Assembly (NCBI RefSeq): GCF_002295065.1
Contig: NZ_NSGG01000009.1
Coordinates: 62,001-126,000 of the forward strand
From: Mesorhizobium sp. WSM3859
Lineage (GTDB): Bacteria > Pseudomonadota > Alphaproteobacteria > Rhizobiales > Rhizobiaceae
Length of the DNA stretch: 64,000 nucleotides
Reading direction: 5' to 3'
Position 1 is the stretch's first letter. Each line of letters starts with the position of its first letter. Shown piece by piece: positions 9,072-17,773 of the stretch. Below the pieces are notes generated by a model. The model worked only from the letters and a program-made list of their open reading frames with translations, ran no database searches and had not been told where the DNA came from. The position numbers were made by a program, and so were the translations under genes.

Positions 9072-9111
9072 CTGTCAAGCTGAATCGCTTGTGCGCTGCA
9101 CGCGTTCGGCG

Positions 9112-10395
9112 TCAGCGTTCGAATGCGTCGAGCATCCGGTACCAGGTGATGGCCGCCGCAACGCCGATCTGGCGAAAGGCGTGGAACGGCACCGTCCGGA
9201 TCGGCGACAGCGGGAACGGCAATTGCCTGGTATCGCAGCTGGCAAGATAGTTCGCCATGCGTTTGCCGAGCGCGCTCATCAGGCCGACGCCCCTGCCCTG
9301 GCAGCCGACGACCGCGAGCAGGCCTTTCTCCGGTTCATGCAGATGCGGCAGGTGATCCGGCGTCAGCGCGACGCGGCCGAACCAGCGCTTTTCGATGGCG
9401 ATGCCGTCAAGCGCCGGATAGAGGCGGATGAGCGCGCGCTCGCAATGTGCCCAGTCGGCCGCGCTTGAGGGCAGCGCCATGCGCCCGCGGCCGCCCAGCA
9501 CCATGCGGCCATCGGGGCTTTTGCGATAGTAGACGAGGATGCGACGCGAATCGGAAACGGCTTGCCCGCCGGGCAGGATGCTTGCTGCAAGCTCCGCCGG
9601 CAGCGGCGCGGTCGCGATCTGGAAGGAATGCAGCGGCACGATTGTTTGCGCGAGGCCGGGCAACAGGCCGTCCGTATAGGCGTTCGTGGCGAGCACCACC
9701 GACTTCGCTCGCAATTCGATGCCGCTCTCTGTCGAAACCCTCCAGCCGCCGGCCTCCTTGGCGAGCTTCACCACCCGCTGTTGCTCGGCGATGCCGGCGC
9801 CAGCCGCCGAGGCCACGCGGGCCAGTTCGAGCGTGTAGGACAGCGGATCGATGACGCCGGCGCGGCGATCGAGCCAGCCGCCGAGATAACCCCTGGCGCC
9901 GGTCATCGCCGCGATCTCGGCCTTGTCGAGCAGCTCGACATTGGCGCCGCGCGTGCGCCATTGGCGATCGCGGTTGGCCGCCGCCTTCAGCGCGGTCTCG
10001 GTGTGCGCCGCCTGGATCCAGCCGTTGCGCGTGAACGGCACGGCCAGCTTCTCTTCGCGGATCAGATCGAACACGGCGTCGGCCGTCGAGGCGGCGAACG
10101 CGACCAGGGCTTCGCCGCGCTCCTTGCCGAAATGCTCGATTAGCCATTCCGGGTCGTATTTGAGGCCGGGAATGACCTGGCCGCCATTGAGGCCGGAAGC
10201 GCCCTGCCCGATCGCACCGGCGTCCAGCACCTGGACCGACAGACCGGCGCGTGCCGCATGCAAGGCCGTCGACAGGCCCATGATGCCGCCGCCGACGATG
10301 ATCGCGTCCAACGTGCCGCCGGATGACAGTTCGGACCGGAACGCCGGCACCGTTTGGGGTTTTTGCCACACCGGATCGGAGAAGGCTGCGGGCAA
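9112..10395 (-). CDS. FAD-dependent amine oxidoreductase, DAO family (PuuB-like)
   Basis: Flavoprotein of 427 residues. The dinucleotide-binding motif is IIVGGGIMGLSTALHAARAG near residue 32, followed by the DAO-type GASGLNGGQVIPG loop and a C-terminal LLAVVGCQGRGVGLMSALGK. This layout matches gamma-glutamylputrescine oxidase/glycine oxidase-like enzymes that oxidise secondary or primary amines to aldehydes with H2O2. The start is TTG at 10395, supported by GAGGTGA a few bases upstream. Its position ahead of a polyamine-type transporter and a PuuR-like regulator supports a polyamine role, but the exact substrate is unproven. Confidence 0.83.
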   Translation of the reverse strand: MPAAFSDPVWQKPQTVPAFRSELSSGGTLDAIIVGGGIMGLSTALHAARAGLSVQVLDAGAIGQGASGLNGGQVIPGLKYDPEWLIEHFGKERGEALVAFAASTADAVFDLIREEKLAVPFTRNGWIQAAHTETALKAAANRDRQWRTRGANVELLDKAEIAAMTGARGYLGGWLDRRAGVIDPLSYTLELARVASAAGAGIAEQQRVVKLAKEAGGWRVSTESGIELRAKSVVLATNAYTDGLLPGLAQTIVPLHSFQIATAPLPAELAASILPGGQAVSDSRRILVYYRKSPDGRMVLGGRGRMALPSSAADWAHCERALIRLYPALDGIAIEKRWFGRVALTPDHLPHLHEPEKGLLAVVGCQGRGVGLMSALGKRMANYLASCDTRQLPFPLSPIRTVPFHAFRQIGVAAAITWYRMLDAFER

Positions 10396-10438
10396 AGATC
10401 ACCTCGGCGCTAGGACTTCGTGAAAATCCTATTGGCGA

Positions 10439-10454
10439 TTTCATGAATTTGAAA
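10439..10454. promoter_or_regulatory. TTTCA-N6-TGAAA palindrome, second copy
   Basis: The inverted repeat TTTCA-TGAATT-TGAAA lies 44 bp upstream of the TTG start of the amine oxidase and about 135 bp upstream of the divergent FAH-family gene. Arms and spacing equal those of the site at 9056. Confidence 0.5.
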
Positions 10455-10589
10455 GAGCGCTCGATAGGCCAGACAGGTCCTGGCTATGTGACAGCACAGC
10501 CATTGGCCCATAAACCTTGGCATCGACGGGATAGACGTTCGCGCTAAATCCGGGGAAAGTGCCGCGCGACAATCGAGAGGAATGATGCC

Positions 10590-11747
10590 ATGACCGATCC
10601 GACCCGCCTGCCTGCCGAGGGACTTTTCGTCGGCCGCGCCAGGACCAGCACCGCTTCTCATCCGCTGGTGGTGACGGTGCGGGACGGCGAGGTCATCGAC
10701 ATCACCTCGAGCGCGGCGCCGACGGTGCGCGATCTTTGCGAGTTGAAGGATCCGGCTGACTATCTGCGTTCGGCCAAGGGCAAGGCGATCGGCGCGCTCG
10801 CCGACATCGCCGCGAACAGTTTTGAGGCCACGCGTGACGCCACCAAGCCCGTCCTGCTGTCGCCCGTCGACCTGCAGGCGGTGAAAGCTTCCGGCGTCAC
10901 CTTCGTCGTCAGCCTGCTCGAGCGTGTGATCGAGGAGCAGGCGCGCGGCTCGGCGGAGAAGGCCGACGCCATCCGCGCCGACATCGCCGGGCTGATCGGC
11001 CATGACCTCTCCAAGCTCAAGCCCGGCTCGCCGGAAGCGATGGAGATCAAGGCCAAGCTGATTTCGCGCGGCGCCTGGTCGCAATATCTGGAAGTGGGCA
11101 TCGGCCCGGACGCCGAGATCTTCACCAAATGCCAGCCGATGGCGTCCGTCGGCTTCGGCGCCGATGTCGGGCTGCATCCCGTCTCCACCTGGAACAATCC
11201 GGAGCCGGAGATCGCCATGATCGCCGACAGCTCGGGCCGCATCGTCGGCGCCACGCTCGGCAACGACGTCAATCTGCGCGATGTCGAGGGACGCTCGGCG
11301 CTGCTTCTGGGCAAGGCCAAGGACAACAACGCTTCGGCGTCGCTCGGGCCGTTCATCCGGCTGTTCGACGAGACGTTTTCCATCGCCGACGTAAAGCGCG
11401 CCACCGTGCGGCTCAGCGTCGAGGGCGAGGACGGCTTCTCGCTGGAAGGCGCGAGCTCGATGGCGGAAATCAGCCGCTCGCCGGAAGAACTGGTCAAGGC
11501 GGCGATGGGGCCGCATCACCAGTATCCCGACGGGCTGGCGCTCTATCTCGGCACCATGTTCGTGCCCTCCAAGGATCGCGGCGAAAAGGGCAAAGGCTTT
11601 ACCCACAAGGTCGGCGACATCGTCACCATCTCGTCGGAAAAGCTCGGCGCGCTCACCAATCGCGTGCGCCTGTCGCCGGATTGTCCGCATTGGACCTACG
11701 GCGCCAGCCACCTGATGCGCGACCTGGCCAAGGCGGGCCTTATCTAA
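10590..11747 (+). CDS. Fumarylacetoacetate hydrolase-family protein
   Basis: Enzyme of 385 residues with a C-terminal FAH fold. Key stretches are PEPEIAMIADSSGRIVGATL and GNDVNLRDVEG, which carry the acidic metal ligands, and the C-terminal GDIVTISSEKLGALTNRV. Relatives act as hydrolases or dehydratases on 2-keto-3-deoxy sugar acids and other acylpyruvates. The protein resembles the AraD1-like group often found beside monosaccharide ABC systems, which fits the sugar importer and LacI regulator downstream. The exact reaction is inferred, not shown. The ATG at 10590 has AGAGGA upstream. Confidence 0.78.
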   Translation: MTDPTRLPAEGLFVGRARTSTASHPLVVTVRDGEVIDITSSAAPTVRDLCELKDPADYLRSAKGKAIGALADIAANSFEATRDATKPVLLSPVDLQAVKASGVTFVVSLLERVIEEQARGSAEKADAIRADIAGLIGHDLSKLKPGSPEAMEIKAKLISRGAWSQYLEVGIGPDAEIFTKCQPMASVGFGADVGLHPVSTWNNPEPEIAMIADSSGRIVGATLGNDVNLRDVEGRSALLLGKAKDNNASASLGPFIRLFDETFSIADVKRATVRLSVEGEDGFSLEGASSMAEISRSPEELVKAAMGPHHQYPDGLALYLGTMFVPSKDRGEKGKGFTHKVGDIVTISSEKLGALTNRVRLSPDCPHWTYGASHLMRDLAKAGLI

Positions 11748-11832
11748 CGCCGCACCAGAGGGCCATTGCCTGGAGGTCAATCCGCGCGGCGGATGAGCCG
11801 ATGGGGCCGCTTGCCCGCGAAAATCATCGCAG

Positions 11833-11860
11833 CTGATGCAATCTGATGGGATTGCTGATG
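11833..11860. promoter_or_regulatory. GCAATC-N6-GATTGC palindrome with three CTGATG repeats
   Basis: In the 255-bp gap before the sugar-binding-protein gene, GCAATC (11838-11843) and GATTGC (11850-11855) form an inverted pair. The hexamer CTGATG occurs three times (11833, 11843, 11855). This could be an operator for the LacI-type regulator at 14910, although it lacks the usual central CG. The rest of the gap shows only a strong AGGAGGAG ribosome site at its end. Confidence 0.3.
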
Positions 11861-12002
11861 GCGCGCGAAGCTGTGCCAACATCCATTGGCGATGGAGCCT
11901 TGCCATCGTCTGAAAAAGGGAATGCTCTGGACGTTCCGGTCGGCGCTGGCAGGAGACGTGGACAAAGGCCGCGTCGCGCCAATCCAGGAGGAGAGTTTCA
12001 AC

Positions 12003-12950
12003 ATGGGAGGAAATCGAATGCTTTCGCGGCTAAGACTGCTCGTGCTTGGCTTGATCGCGCTCATCGCCATTCCGGCGATGGCTGAGGCCAAGACGTTCTA
12101 CTGGATTTCACATGGCGGTCCGGCCGACCCGGTCTGGACCTATTTCCTGGCCGGCGCCAAGCAATGGGCAAGCGACACCGGCAACAAGGTCAACACGTCG
12201 TTCCACAATGGCGACGTTGCCTCGCAGCAGGAGGCGATCCGCGCCGCCATCTCGGCCAAGGCCGACGGCATCGTGACCACCAGCCCCGATCCGGGCAGCC
12301 TGATCGAGCTGGCCAAGGAAGCGCGCGCGGCCAACATACCGATCATCAACTTCAACACGCCCGACCCGAAAGCCAACTTCAACGCCTATGTCGGCGGCGA
12401 CAACGTCACCTTCGGCAAGCACTGGGCGCAATACCTGGTCGACAAGGGGCTAGTGAAGAAAGGCGACTTCGTCTGGATGCCGGTCGAGGTTCCCGGCGCC
12501 ACCTATGGCGTGCAGGAAGAGGAAGGCATCAAGAGCGTCTTCGAGCCGCTCGGGATCACCTATGAGATCACCGAGGCCACGCTCGACCAGGCCGAAGTGA
12601 TCAGCCGCATGGCCGACTACCTCACCGCGCACAAGGGCAAGGTGAAGGCGATCATCGGCCTCGGCGACCTCGTCACCGGCTCGATCAAGCGCGTGTTCGA
12701 CCAGGTCGGCGTCAAGGCCGGCGAGATCCCGGTCGTCGGCTGGGGCAACTCGCTCGACACCACGCAGGAAGTGCTGAACGGCTACGTCAATGCCGCGCAG
12801 TGGCAGGACCCGCAGGCGACCAGCTATGTGGCGCTTTCGCTGGCCAACATGGCCGCGAGCGGCATTCCCCCGGGCTTCAACGTCATCACCGGCGCGCTCT
12901 ATGAAAAGGACACCGCCGGCGTCTACGACAAGATCCTGTCCGGCAAATAA
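12003..12950 (+). CDS. Monosaccharide ABC transporter substrate-binding protein (RbsB/FrcB-like)
   Basis: Periplasmic binding protein of 315 residues of the type 1 (ribose) fold. A signal peptide (LRLLVLGLIALIAIPAMAEA) precedes the mature start KTFYWISHGGPADPVWTYF. The hinge and ligand loops VTTSPDPGSL and INFNTPDP are visible. The ATG at 12003 follows AGGAGGAGAG; an ATG at 12018 is an alternative. It is the first gene of a binding-protein, permease, ATPase operon in the order seen in FrcBCA. A strong stem-loop follows it. Confidence 0.9.
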   Translation: MGGNRMLSRLRLLVLGLIALIAIPAMAEAKTFYWISHGGPADPVWTYFLAGAKQWASDTGNKVNTSFHNGDVASQQEAIRAAISAKADGIVTTSPDPGSLIELAKEARAANIPIINFNTPDPKANFNAYVGGDNVTFGKHWAQYLVDKGLVKKGDFVWMPVEVPGATYGVQEEEGIKSVFEPLGITYEITEATLDQAEVISRMADYLTAHKGKVKAIIGLGDLVTGSIKRVFDQVGVKAGEIPVVGWGNSLDTTQEVLNGYVNAAQWQDPQATSYVALSLANMAASGIPPGFNVITGALYEKDTAGVYDKILSGK

Positions 12951-12966
12951 GTCCCCGCGCGATTGA

Positions 12967-13002
12967 CCAGCGCCGCGCTTTCCACCTGAGGCGCGGCGCT
13001 GG
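12967..13002 (+). other. Intra-operon stem-loop after the binding-protein gene
   Basis: CCAGCGCCGCGC (12967-12978) pairs perfectly with GCGCGGCGCTGG (12991-13002) around a 12-base loop, with no T-run. Such hairpins behind binding-protein genes commonly raise the amount of that mRNA relative to the downstream permease genes. Confidence 0.6.
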
Positions 13003-13076
13003 ATGCTACCGCCGCCGGAGCCGCCGCCATACGCGGCGCGTAACCCGGCCAGTTTCAATCATGTCGCGGGTATCTC

Positions 13077-14063
13077 GTGGAAAATCGTTCCTTCGTCCAG
13101 CGCCTGATCGGCAGGTCAGAATTTGGCCCCCTTGTCCTGCTCGTCGTCGAGCTGGTCGTGTTCTGGGCCATCAACCCGGACTTCCTGTCGCCGCAGAACA
13201 TCTCCAACATCCTGGCCTTCACCGTCGAGCTCGGCCTCATTGCGCTGGCGATGACTCTGTTGATGACATCGGGCGAATTCGACCTTTCCGTCGGCTCGCT
13301 GTTCGGCTTCTCGCCAGTGTTGATGTGGACGCTCTACAACAGCGGCGTCACCTCGCTGGAGGTGGGCCTGCTGATCGCGCTGATCGTTGCCGCGCTGATC
13401 GGGCTGGTGAATGGCTGGTTCGTGACCCAGCTCAAGATCCCGTCCTTCCTCGTCACGCTCGGCATGCTGCTGGTCGTGCGCGGCACGGCGCTCTTCGTCA
13501 CCGACGGTTTTCCGCAGCGGACCTGGAGCGCCGAAGGCAGCTGGCTGGCGAACCTCCTGGTCGGAGACTTCTATGTCGGTCCGTTCCGCATCTATGCCTC
13601 GCTGTTCTGGTTCATCGGCGCTGCGATCATCCTCGGCTATGTGCTGACGCAAAGCCGGACCGGCAACTGGATCCAGGCCGCCGGCGGCAATCCCAACGCG
13701 GCGCGTGCGCGTGGCGTCAACGTCAACCGCGTCAAGGTCGGCCTGTTCGTCCTGTCGGCGGTGATGGCCTCGCTCGCCGGCGTGATCTCGTCGCTGCGCA
13801 CCTCCGCGGCCAACCCCAATAGCGGCACCGGCTACGAGCTCGAGGTCATCGCCATGGTGGTGATCGGCGGCACGGCGCTGACCGGCGGGCGCGGCACCAT
13901 CATCGGCACGGTGCTCGGCATCCTGATCCTGCGCGTGATGCGCAACGGCATCGTGCTGATCGGGGTGCCGGGGCTCGCCTACAACATCTTCATCGGCGCG
14001 ATCATCCTCGGCATGATGGCGCTGCACTCATGGCTCGAACGCCGGCACCAGGCAGGGACTTAA
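13077..14063 (+). CDS. Monosaccharide ABC transporter permease (RbsC/FrcC-like)
   Basis: Integral membrane protein of 328 residues in the RbsC-type BPD_transp_2 family. It has about eight to ten hydrophobic segments and the family signatures LTSGEFDLSVGSLFG-like (here MTSGEFDLSVGSLFGFSP) and VVIGGTALTGGRGTIIGTVLG. The only reasonable start is GTG at 13077; the nearby ATG at 13061 is out of frame. Four bases separate it from the ATPase gene. Confidence 0.92.
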   Translation: MENRSFVQRLIGRSEFGPLVLLVVELVVFWAINPDFLSPQNISNILAFTVELGLIALAMTLLMTSGEFDLSVGSLFGFSPVLMWTLYNSGVTSLEVGLLIALIVAALIGLVNGWFVTQLKIPSFLVTLGMLLVVRGTALFVTDGFPQRTWSAEGSWLANLLVGDFYVGPFRIYASLFWFIGAAIILGYVLTQSRTGNWIQAAGGNPNAARARGVNVNRVKVGLFVLSAVMASLAGVISSLRTSAANPNSGTGYELEVIAMVVIGGTALTGGRGTIIGTVLGILILRVMRNGIVLIGVPGLAYNIFIGAIILGMMALHSWLERRHQAGT

Positions 14064-14067
14064 GACG

Positions 14068-14862
14068 ATGGCCGAGCCTCTGATCCGCATGACAAACATC
14101 CGCAAGTCCTACGGGCGCGTGCAGGCGCTGGTGGACGCCAATTTCCACGTCAATGAAAAGGAAATCGTCGGCCTGCTCGGCGATAACGGCGCCGGCAAGT
14201 CGACATTGATCAAGGTGCTGTCGGGCGCCGTGCCGCTGACCAGCGGCGACATCTTCGTGCGCGGCAAGAAGGTCAATTTCCGCAGCACCAGCGACGCAAT
14301 CGCTGAGGGCATCGAGACGATTTACCAGGACTCGGCGCTGGTCACACAGCTGTCGATCGCGCGCAACCTGTTCCTCGGCCGCGAGCCGATCAAGGCGCCG
14401 CGCTTCCTCAACCGCATGGATCAGGAGGCGATGAACGCGGTGGCGCGCGACCTTCTGCGGCAAGTCGGCATCACCAAGAACATCCCGCCGACGACGCCGA
14501 TCGGCTCGCTGTCGGGCGGCGAGCGGCAGGCGGTGGCGATCGCGCGCGCCATGCATTTCGACAGCGATCTCATCATCCTCGACGAGCCGACCAACAATCT
14601 CGGCGTCGCCGAGACGCAAGGGGTGCTGAGCTTCGTGCGCAGCGCCCGCGACTCCGGTCATTCCTGCATCTTCATCGCCCACAACATCCACCACGTCTTC
14701 CAGGTGGTCGACCGCATCGTGGTGATGCGCCGGGGCAAGGTGGTGGCCGACGACATCGATCCGAAGAAGACGACGGTGGCCGAGGTCGAGCGCGTCATCA
14801 CCGGCATGTCAGACAAGGAAATCCGGGATGCGATCGCCGACGGCCGGGAGTCGCATGGCTGA
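14068..14862 (+). CDS. Sugar ABC transporter ATP-binding protein, single-domain (FrcA-like)
   Basis: ATPase of 264 residues with Walker A GDNGAGKST, signature LSGGERQAVAIARA and Walker B LIILDEPTNN, followed by FIAHNIHHVF. It is a single nucleotide-binding domain, unlike the roughly 500-residue duplicated RbsA, and so matches the FrcA type found in rhizobia. It would work as a dimer on the permease encoded just upstream. Confidence 0.92.
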   Translation: MAEPLIRMTNIRKSYGRVQALVDANFHVNEKEIVGLLGDNGAGKSTLIKVLSGAVPLTSGDIFVRGKKVNFRSTSDAIAEGIETIYQDSALVTQLSIARNLFLGREPIKAPRFLNRMDQEAMNAVARDLLRQVGITKNIPPTTPIGSLSGGERQAVAIARAMHFDSDLIILDEPTNNLGVAETQGVLSFVRSARDSGHSCIFIAHNIHHVFQVVDRIVVMRRGKVVADDIDPKKTTVAEVERVITGMSDKEIRDAIADGRESHG

Positions 14863-14909
14863 TTTCGGCTGACATTGACTTGGCGTGACAGGGGCTCGCA
14901 TCCCATCCT

Positions 14910-15944
14910 ATGACTGGACCCATGAAAGCCACCGTAGCCGACATCGCCAGAAGCTGCGGCCTGTCGACCGCGACGGTCGACAGGGTGCTGAACAACCGCC
15001 CGGGCGCGAGCGCCGCCAACCGGCAGCGGGTGCTGGAGGCGGCCAAGCAGCTCGGCTATCTGCCGACGCTCGATCAGGTCGTGCTGCCGTCGAAGCCGGC
15101 GCATCTGGAATTCTTCCTGCCGATCGGCTCCAACGCCTTCATGGCCGACCTTGCCCATCACATCGAAGACTATGCGGCGCGCCTGCCCCTGGTCGCCTCC
15201 TGCCGCATCCACAACCTTGCCGGCATTTCGCCCGGCGCGCTGCAGGGCGCGGTGGAGAATCTGTCGCTCAAGGCCAATGGCGTCGGCGTCATCGCCGTCG
15301 ACCATCCGCGCACACGCAACATCCTGCGCGAGCTGGTCGAGGCCGGGATCAGGCTGGTCACGCTGGTCTCGGACGTGCCGGCCGCGCCCCGTTCGGCCTA
15401 TGTCGGCATCGACAACCGCGTTGCGGGCCGCACGGCGGCGCTGCTGATGGGCCGCTTTCTCGGCGGCCGCACCGGGCACCTGGCGATGGTGGTCGGCTCG
15501 CGCTCCTATCGCGGCCATGAGGAGCGCGAGATGGGTTTTCGCTCGGTGCTGAGCGAAGAGTTCCCCAACCTCACCGTGTCCAGCGCCGTCGAGATCAACG
15601 ACGAGCCGGACGCCAGCTACCGCGCGACGATCAAGGCGCTGCACGACGAACCGGATCTGCTCGGCATCTACTGCGTCGGCGCCGGACGCTCCGGCGTCGC
15701 CAAGGCGCTGCTAGAAGCCAAGCCGCGCAGGAAGCCGGTCTTCATCTGCCACGACCTGACCAAGGAGACACGGCGCTATCTCGTCGATGACCTCGCCGAC
15801 GTCGTCATCGACCAGAATGCGCGGCTGATCGCTGAGCAGTCCGTGATCCGCCTGCTCGGCTCGATCGCCTCCTCGGCCCCCTATCTGACGAAAAAATTCA
15901 TCGAGCCGCGGCTGATCTTCAAGGAAAACGTGCCGGTGCAGTAG
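14910..15944 (+). CDS. LacI-family transcriptional regulator
   Basis: Regulator of 344 residues. The N-terminal LacI helix-turn-helix reads TVADIARSCGLSTATVDRVLNN, and a periplasmic-binding-protein-like sensor domain follows (about residues 60-340) with YVGIDNRVAGRTAALLM and the later VFICHDLT. ATG at 14922 (MKATVADI) is an equally good start. It lies 47 bp after the sugar ATPase gene in the same direction and probably controls the 12003-14862 operon in response to its sugar. Confidence 0.9.
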   Translation: MTGPMKATVADIARSCGLSTATVDRVLNNRPGASAANRQRVLEAAKQLGYLPTLDQVVLPSKPAHLEFFLPIGSNAFMADLAHHIEDYAARLPLVASCRIHNLAGISPGALQGAVENLSLKANGVGVIAVDHPRTRNILRELVEAGIRLVTLVSDVPAAPRSAYVGIDNRVAGRTAALLMGRFLGGRTGHLAMVVGSRSYRGHEEREMGFRSVLSEEFPNLTVSSAVEINDEPDASYRATIKALHDEPDLLGIYCVGAGRSGVAKALLEAKPRRKPVFICHDLTKETRRYLVDDLADVVIDQNARLIAEQSVIRLLGSIASSAPYLTKKFIEPRLIFKENVPVQ

Positions 15945-16059
15945 ACCGGCGACCGGTCCCGGCGGATGGTTCCTCGGATTTGTCTGACGATTGATCTCGC
16001 GTTTCTGCACAGCAGCTATGCACGTTTCGCAATTGCCGAATCGTTAGGCACCCCGTATT

Positions 16060-16185
16060 TATCTGGGTGTCGGCCATCTCCTCCTCCCAGATGTGATGCT
16101 GACGCTGAGTGCGGTACACCTCCTCCCGTGCCGTATTCGAAATCAAGCCCGCTGCCACCTCCTCCCGGCAGCGGGCTTTTTCTTT
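16060..16185 (+). ncRNA. Small RNA with three anti-Shine-Dalgarno hairpins (cuckoo type)
   Basis: Three successive hairpins each expose the same 9-base loop CCTCCTCCC. The first stem is CATCT/AGATG (16075-16093), with an alternative 7-bp pairing ATCTGGG (16061) to CCCAGAT (16086). The second stem is 16111-16117 with 16128-16134. The third is a 12-bp stem AAGCCCGCTGCC/GGCAGCGGGCTT (16145-16178) followed by a T-run, so it is also a rho-independent terminator. Repeated CCUCCUCCC loops define the alphaproteobacterial cuckoo RNAs, which include CcsR of Rhodobacter and probably the rhizobial alpha-r14 RNAs. The 5' end is not fixed. Upstream, TGCACAGCAGCTATGCA (around 16005-16022) is a dyad that could be an activator site. 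The rest of the 15945-16297 gap holds a 43-bp repeat. Confidence 0.82.
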
Positions 16186-16253
16186 GCGCCCCAAAGGGGG
16201 AGAAGCCAGCCCATCTGATGCTGAGCAGGCACGGGCTATCTCTTTGATTTAAC

Positions 16254-16296
16254 GCAATTCCGGGCGGAAAACCGCTCACACTTTTCCTGGAATTGC
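16254..16296. repeat. 43-bp inverted repeat GCAATTCC...GGAATTGC, copy 1
   Basis: Arms GCAATTCC and GGAATTGC enclose a G/C-rich centre (GGGCGGAAAACCG...TTTTCCT). It ends two bases before the stop codon of the methyltransferase gene. A second copy of the same length is at 39318-39360. Confidence 0.8.
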
Positions 16297-16297
16297 T

Positions 16298-17086
16298 CTA
16301 GCCTTTCGCTGTCACCAGATTGGAGCTGAGCTCGAAAGCGACTCCCGATCCATCGGCGTAGGATTGCAGCACGGGCGCACTCCCGCTCACGATATCCTCC
16401 GCGATGCGCTCGCGTTCGTGAACGGCCATTGCCTTACCGGCAGCACTCATGCCGACCAGCGCCATCGTGTTCAATCGCAGAAGGGGTGCCCGGTCCTCAA
16501 AGCGTATCCTGCGCGATATTGTCCTTGATCGAACGTCGTGGAAGCCGGCGTCCCGGAGCAGCGCCTCGAGCAGCGCCGCATTGCCAAAGCTGTGGCGCAG
16601 GTCGGCGATTGGGCCGAGGAGCCGCTCGGCGACGCGGCGGAGTTCTCGAAAGAAGGGGATTTCCTCATCGGAGCGCCACGTGGCAGCTGCCAACCGGCCG
16701 CCCTGCGCCAAAGCTCGCCGCATCTGCGCAGCCGCGGCGGGCTTGTCGGGAAAGAACTGCAGCCCCTGCTGACAGACGACCACGTCGAACTGCTCTCTGT
16801 CGCGGAGCGGCAGCGCACCGGCGTTACCTATGCGCCAATCGATGTCTGGCGCCACGGTGCGCGCGACCGCAAGCATATCCGCGTTGATGTCGATGCCGAC
16901 AACATAGCCGGCGGCACCGAGCCGTTCCCTGGCAACGCGCGCGACTATTCCCGTGCCGCAGGCGATGTCCAACACGCGGTGGCCTGGAGAGAGCTTCACC
17001 TCATCGAAGGTCGCTTCGGCCCAAGGGCGGAAGAGAGGCGCCACGAGCCAGCGCTCATACATCTCCGGAAAACTTGCCTGACCCAT
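16298..17086 (-). CDS. Class I SAM-dependent methyltransferase
   Basis: Protein of 262 residues with a Methyltransf_11/25-type Rossmann domain. Motif I is VLDIACGTGIVARVA (around residue 40), the acidic residue ending strand 2 is in VVGIDINADML, and motif IV-like FDVVVCQQGLQFFPDKPAA follows. The substrate is unknown; the family includes ubiquinone/menaquinone-type and natural-product methyltransferases. It stands alone, convergent with the small RNA gene and co-directional with the TetR gene upstream. Confidence 0.82.
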   Translation of the reverse strand: MGQASFPEMYERWLVAPLFRPWAEATFDEVKLSPGHRVLDIACGTGIVARVARERLGAAGYVVGIDINADMLAVARTVAPDIDWRIGNAGALPLRDREQFDVVVCQQGLQFFPDKPAAAAQMRRALAQGGRLAAATWRSDEEIPFFRELRRVAERLLGPIADLRHSFGNAALLEALLRDAGFHDVRSRTISRRIRFEDRAPLLRLNTMALVGMSAAGKAMAVHERERIAEDIVSGSAPVLQSYADGSGVAFELSSNLVTAKG

Positions 17087-17140
17087 CGTCTAGCGCCCGT
17101 TTCCGGGACAGCATAACAGAATCAGGACGAGGCGAAGAGA

Positions 17141-17725
17141 TCAGCGCGCCCGGAACGATGCGATCAGGCTTTCGGCCATGCGCACGAATTGCGCGCTCGG
17201 GCCTTCGGCGCCGACGCTCTGCATCGAGACGCGCGCGCCTTCGAGCAGCAGCGACAGCGTGTCGGCGAGAAGCTCGGCTTGGCCGATGCCGGCATCGCGG
17301 CAAAGCGCAACCAGCTTTTCGCGCTGGGCTTCCTTCAGCTCCTTGATGACGCGCCTGGCCGGGTGATCGGCCTCGGTGAGCTCGACGGCGGCATTGGCCA
17401 TGTCGCAGCCACGGCTGTCGACGCTGAGCAATTCCGAAGCCTTCTGGACCCAGGCATGCAACTGGGCGAGCTTGTCGCCGGGATGCCTGGCCTCGAACTC
17501 GTCCCATATCCTCGAAGCCTTCGCCGCCGTGGCGCGCAGGCATTCGATGACCAGATCGTCCTTGGATTCGAAGTGACGGTAAAGCGTCATCTTGTTGGTG
17601 CCGGCAGCCTCGGTGATTGCGTCGACGCCAACGCCCTTGATGCCGTGCTTGTGGAACATGTCCTGCGCCGTCTCCAGGATCCGATCCCGGGGGCGGGAAC
17701 GCTCCGCAACGCCGTCAGTCATCAT
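17141..17725 (-). CDS. TetR/AcrR-family transcriptional repressor
   Basis: Repressor of 194 residues. The N-terminal TetR domain (ILETAQDMFHKHGIKGVGVDAITEAAG, then NKMTLYRHFESKDDLV) is followed by a helical ligand-binding domain. AAGGAGA precedes the ATG at 17725. It diverges from the RND efflux operon, and a large inverted repeat lies between them, the usual arrangement for a repressor that controls its own gene and a pump in response to a pump substrate. Confidence 0.92.
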   Translation of the reverse strand: MMTDGVAERSRPRDRILETAQDMFHKHGIKGVGVDAITEAAGTNKMTLYRHFESKDDLVIECLRATAAKASRIWDEFEARHPGDKLAQLHAWVQKASELLSVDSRGCDMANAAVELTEADHPARRVIKELKEAQREKLVALCRDAGIGQAELLADTLSLLLEGARVSMQSVGAEGPSAQFVRMAESLIASFRAR

Positions 17726-17773
17726 GCTCTCCTTTCGTCGTTTCCAAAAAAACCGAGGTCACCTCTTGACTAG

